Part shown: positions 62,502 through 64,000 of the stretch, in pieces
How the letters are laid out: every line of letters begins with the position of its first letter
Numbering within the stretch: the first letter of the stretch is position 1
Source of the DNA: Immersiella caudata
Taxonomy: Eukaryota > Ascomycota > Sordariomycetes > Sordariales > Lasiosphaeriaceae
Reading direction: 5' to 3'
NCBI GenBank assembly: GCA_030512335.1
Contig: JAULSU010000007.1
Coordinates: 3,968,001-4,032,000 of the forward strand
DNA: 64,000 bases
The notes under the pieces: model-generated
What the model saw: only the letters and a program-made list of their open reading frames with translations
Databases searched by the model: none
What the model was told of the DNA's origin: nothing
Program-made: the position numbers and the translations under genes

Positions 62502-64000
62502 ATGAGACTCTGCAAATGGTGCCGGACTCTGAATCTCGATGCGATATTCCAACGAAAGCACTGCACCAATTTGGGCGGCCCAGTTCGCCAGCGGAAACGA
62601 GCGGGAAGAGAGTTTAGTGTCGACTCATGCCCCCTCTGCCGCCTCATCGCCCACACGTTTGGAAACCCAGCAGGCGAGCTGCGCGGCAATCACTACCAGC
62701 TGTACTCCTACTCCAGCAGCCGCATCAATAGCGGCGGATGGGCAGCCATCGACACTGTCATGTTATCTCTACAGGAAAAGACTCGGTTCCACCAAAGAGA
62801 TTTTTCCACACAGATGCGCTTTCTTGTGCCGCAGGTCCAGGTGGACAAGCCTATCCGTATCATCCCGCCTCTCGTATCCGCGTCGCTTCTCCGAGAGTGG
62901 GTAACCCGCTGCCGCGAGGGACACGACAAGCTTTGCGGACTCGCGGCCGATGCTATGGCACCGCTGTCCGAGATGTCGTCCTTCAGGACGATCGACTGTC
63001 GGACGGGAAAGCTCGTCCCTTGGATGGGCCAGCCGTACGCGACGCTGAGCTACGTCTGGGGAGGAGAACCCGCCCCTCTCTTCACCGCCGCTCTCGACAT
63101 CCCCCAACTCCCTCCAACAATCCAAGACACCATCGACCTTAGCCTCGCGCTCGGCATCGGCCATCTCTGGATTGACAGGTACTGCATCAGCCAGCAGAGC
63201 GACGACGAAAAAGCCGAGCAACTCCCCAAGATGGATCTCATATACAACCTGTCCGAAGTCACCATTATCAACGCCGATGGCGAAGGCACCCAACTTGGCC
63301 TCGCGGGAATGAGGGGACAGCCGCGCAAGACTCGACAGCTCCAGACGCGAATTGGCACCCGGCTGCTCGCTTCCACCCCCCCACATCCCTCGCTCGACAT
63401 CCGAGCGTCGATTTGGTGGTCGCGCGGATGGACCTACCAAGAAGGCGTGCTCGCGCGCCGCCGCGTCGTCTTCACTCAGGGCCAGGTGTACTACGAGTGC
63501 AGCGGCATGTACTGCTGCGAGGCTCTCAACTTTGACCTCGACGCGCTGCACACCCTCGATGGCCAGCGTTTCAAGGCGCAGTATTACCGACGAAACAAAA
63601 ACGACAACCAGAAGGATACGGACAAGGTGGCGTTGTTCAAGTCGGTTGGGCAGGGCGGCACGGCGTGGGATGTTACACGGCGGATTCAGGAGTATTCAGA
63701 GAGGGCGCTTCGGGAGGAAGACGTCCTCGATGGTATCAGGGGCGTGCTGGGCGCCATGGAGAGGGGCCGGTGGCGGCTGTGGCATCTCTGGGGTGTTCCT
63801 GTGCTGCCGCGTGGGCCAAGACCAACGGGGAGGAGGTCGGAGGAGATGGACGAGTATAGGGAGGCGTATGATTCGATTACGTGGACGCCGACCATTGGGC
63901 TCTGCGCAGGGCTCTGCTGGCGGGGTGAGAGTCACCTTGAGAGAAGAGCGGGTTTTCCGAGCTGGTCCTGGACGGGTTGGAAACTATCAGCTAAGAGGCG
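62502..64000 (+). CDS. HET domain protein, truncated by the window end
   Basis: The ATG at 62502 opens a frame that stays open to the window end (over 499 codons). The N-terminus has paired Cys, CKWC at 4-7 and CPLC about 40 residues later, a common N-terminal pattern in one HET subgroup. The HET domain begins at about 180: YATLSYVWGGEPAPL, then GIGHLWIDRYCISQQSDDEK, and WWSRGWTYQEGVLARRRVVF. Downstream, FPSWSWTGWK at the very end is the conserved block after the HET domain in this subgroup, so the gene continues beyond the window. Upstream ATGs in other frames (62435, 62539) give short products and were not chosen. Role: heterokaryon incompatibility or related cell-death signalling. Confidence 0.85.
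   Translation, partial: MRLCKWCRTLNLDAIFQRKHCTNLGGPVRQRKRAGREFSVDSCPLCRLIAHTFGNPAGELRGNHYQLYSYSSSRINSGGWAAIDTVMLSLQEKTRFHQRDFSTQMRFLVPQVQVDKPIRIIPPLVSASLLREWVTRCREGHDKLCGLAADAMAPLSEMSSFRTIDCRTGKLVPWMGQPYATLSYVWGGEPAPLFTAALDIPQLPPTIQDTIDLSLALGIGHLWIDRYCISQQSDDEKAEQLPKMDLIYNLSEVTIINADGEGTQLGLAGMRGQPRKTRQLQTRIGTRLLASTPPHPSLDIRASIWWSRGWTYQEGVLARRRVVFTQGQVYYECSGMYCCEALNFDLDALHTLDGQRFKAQYYRRNKNDNQKDTDKVALFKSVGQGGTAWDVTRRIQEYSERALREEDVLDGIRGVLGAMERGRWRLWHLWGVPVLPRGPRPTGRRSEEMDEYREAYDSITWTPTIGLCAGLCWRGESHLERRAGFPSWSWTGWKLSAKR

Noticed and set aside
1..64000. tRNA genes, rRNA, CRISPR arrays, PKS/NRPS genes
   Set aside because: None seen on reading through; no supporting motif, though short tRNAs could be missed without a covariance search.

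Overview
The window is nuclear DNA of a filamentous ascomycete (Pezizomycotina, probably Sordariomycetes-like). This rests on short introns (about 50-85 nt, GTRNGT...CTRAC...YAG), HET, HeLo and LysM families, fungal Fot/pogo-type transposon sequence, and AT-rich decayed repeats beside GC-rich genes. I found no tRNA, rRNA, CRISPR array, PKS or NRPS.

Layout. 1-2950: decayed repeat block, with an LTR relic carrying a 237-bp TGTCAG...TGACA unit, then a Fot/pogo-like DNA transposon (607-2943) interrupted by a 487-bp solo LTR (1137-1623) with a perfect 5-bp target duplication. 4149-14906: an unknown protein, then four secreted proteins suited to chitin or peptidoglycan-like glycans and proteins: SGNH esterase, CBM18-GH18 chitinase, astacin-like metalloprotease and a seven-module LysM protein. 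14965-17490: a DUF7730-like protein and a Cys-rich small secreted protein. 17644-26869: an incompatibility/innate-immunity-like group of HeLo-pseudokinase, a kinase-GGCT-ankyrin fusion and a HET protein. 27748-31572: a damaged membrane protein, a GH11 xylanase with three exons, and a broken LaeA-like methyltransferase. 32811-38655: a single-pass membrane protein, then an L-lactate dehydrogenase-like gene and a bacterial-type phosphoenolpyruvate synthase transcribed head-to-head; together they could take lactate via pyruvate to PEP. 39238-48281: an amidase pseudogene, a HET gene, a secreted small protein and an ankyrin gene damaged at its start. 48706-55051: an unknown 658-aa protein and an intracellular lipoxygenase with all metal ligands. 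56457-61520: small secreted and membrane protein genes, a Kex2-type repeat peptide precursor (three 13-residue repeats between Lys-Arg sites), and an inverted second copy of the TGTCAG unit. 62502-64000: the start of a third HET gene that runs off the window.

The most interesting items are the repeat-peptide precursor at 60119-60700, the lactate dehydrogenase/PEP synthase pair, the kinase-GGCT-ankyrin fusion, and the chitin-directed secreted locus. Several genes carry single-nucleotide lesions; the sequence alone cannot tell true decay from assembly error.
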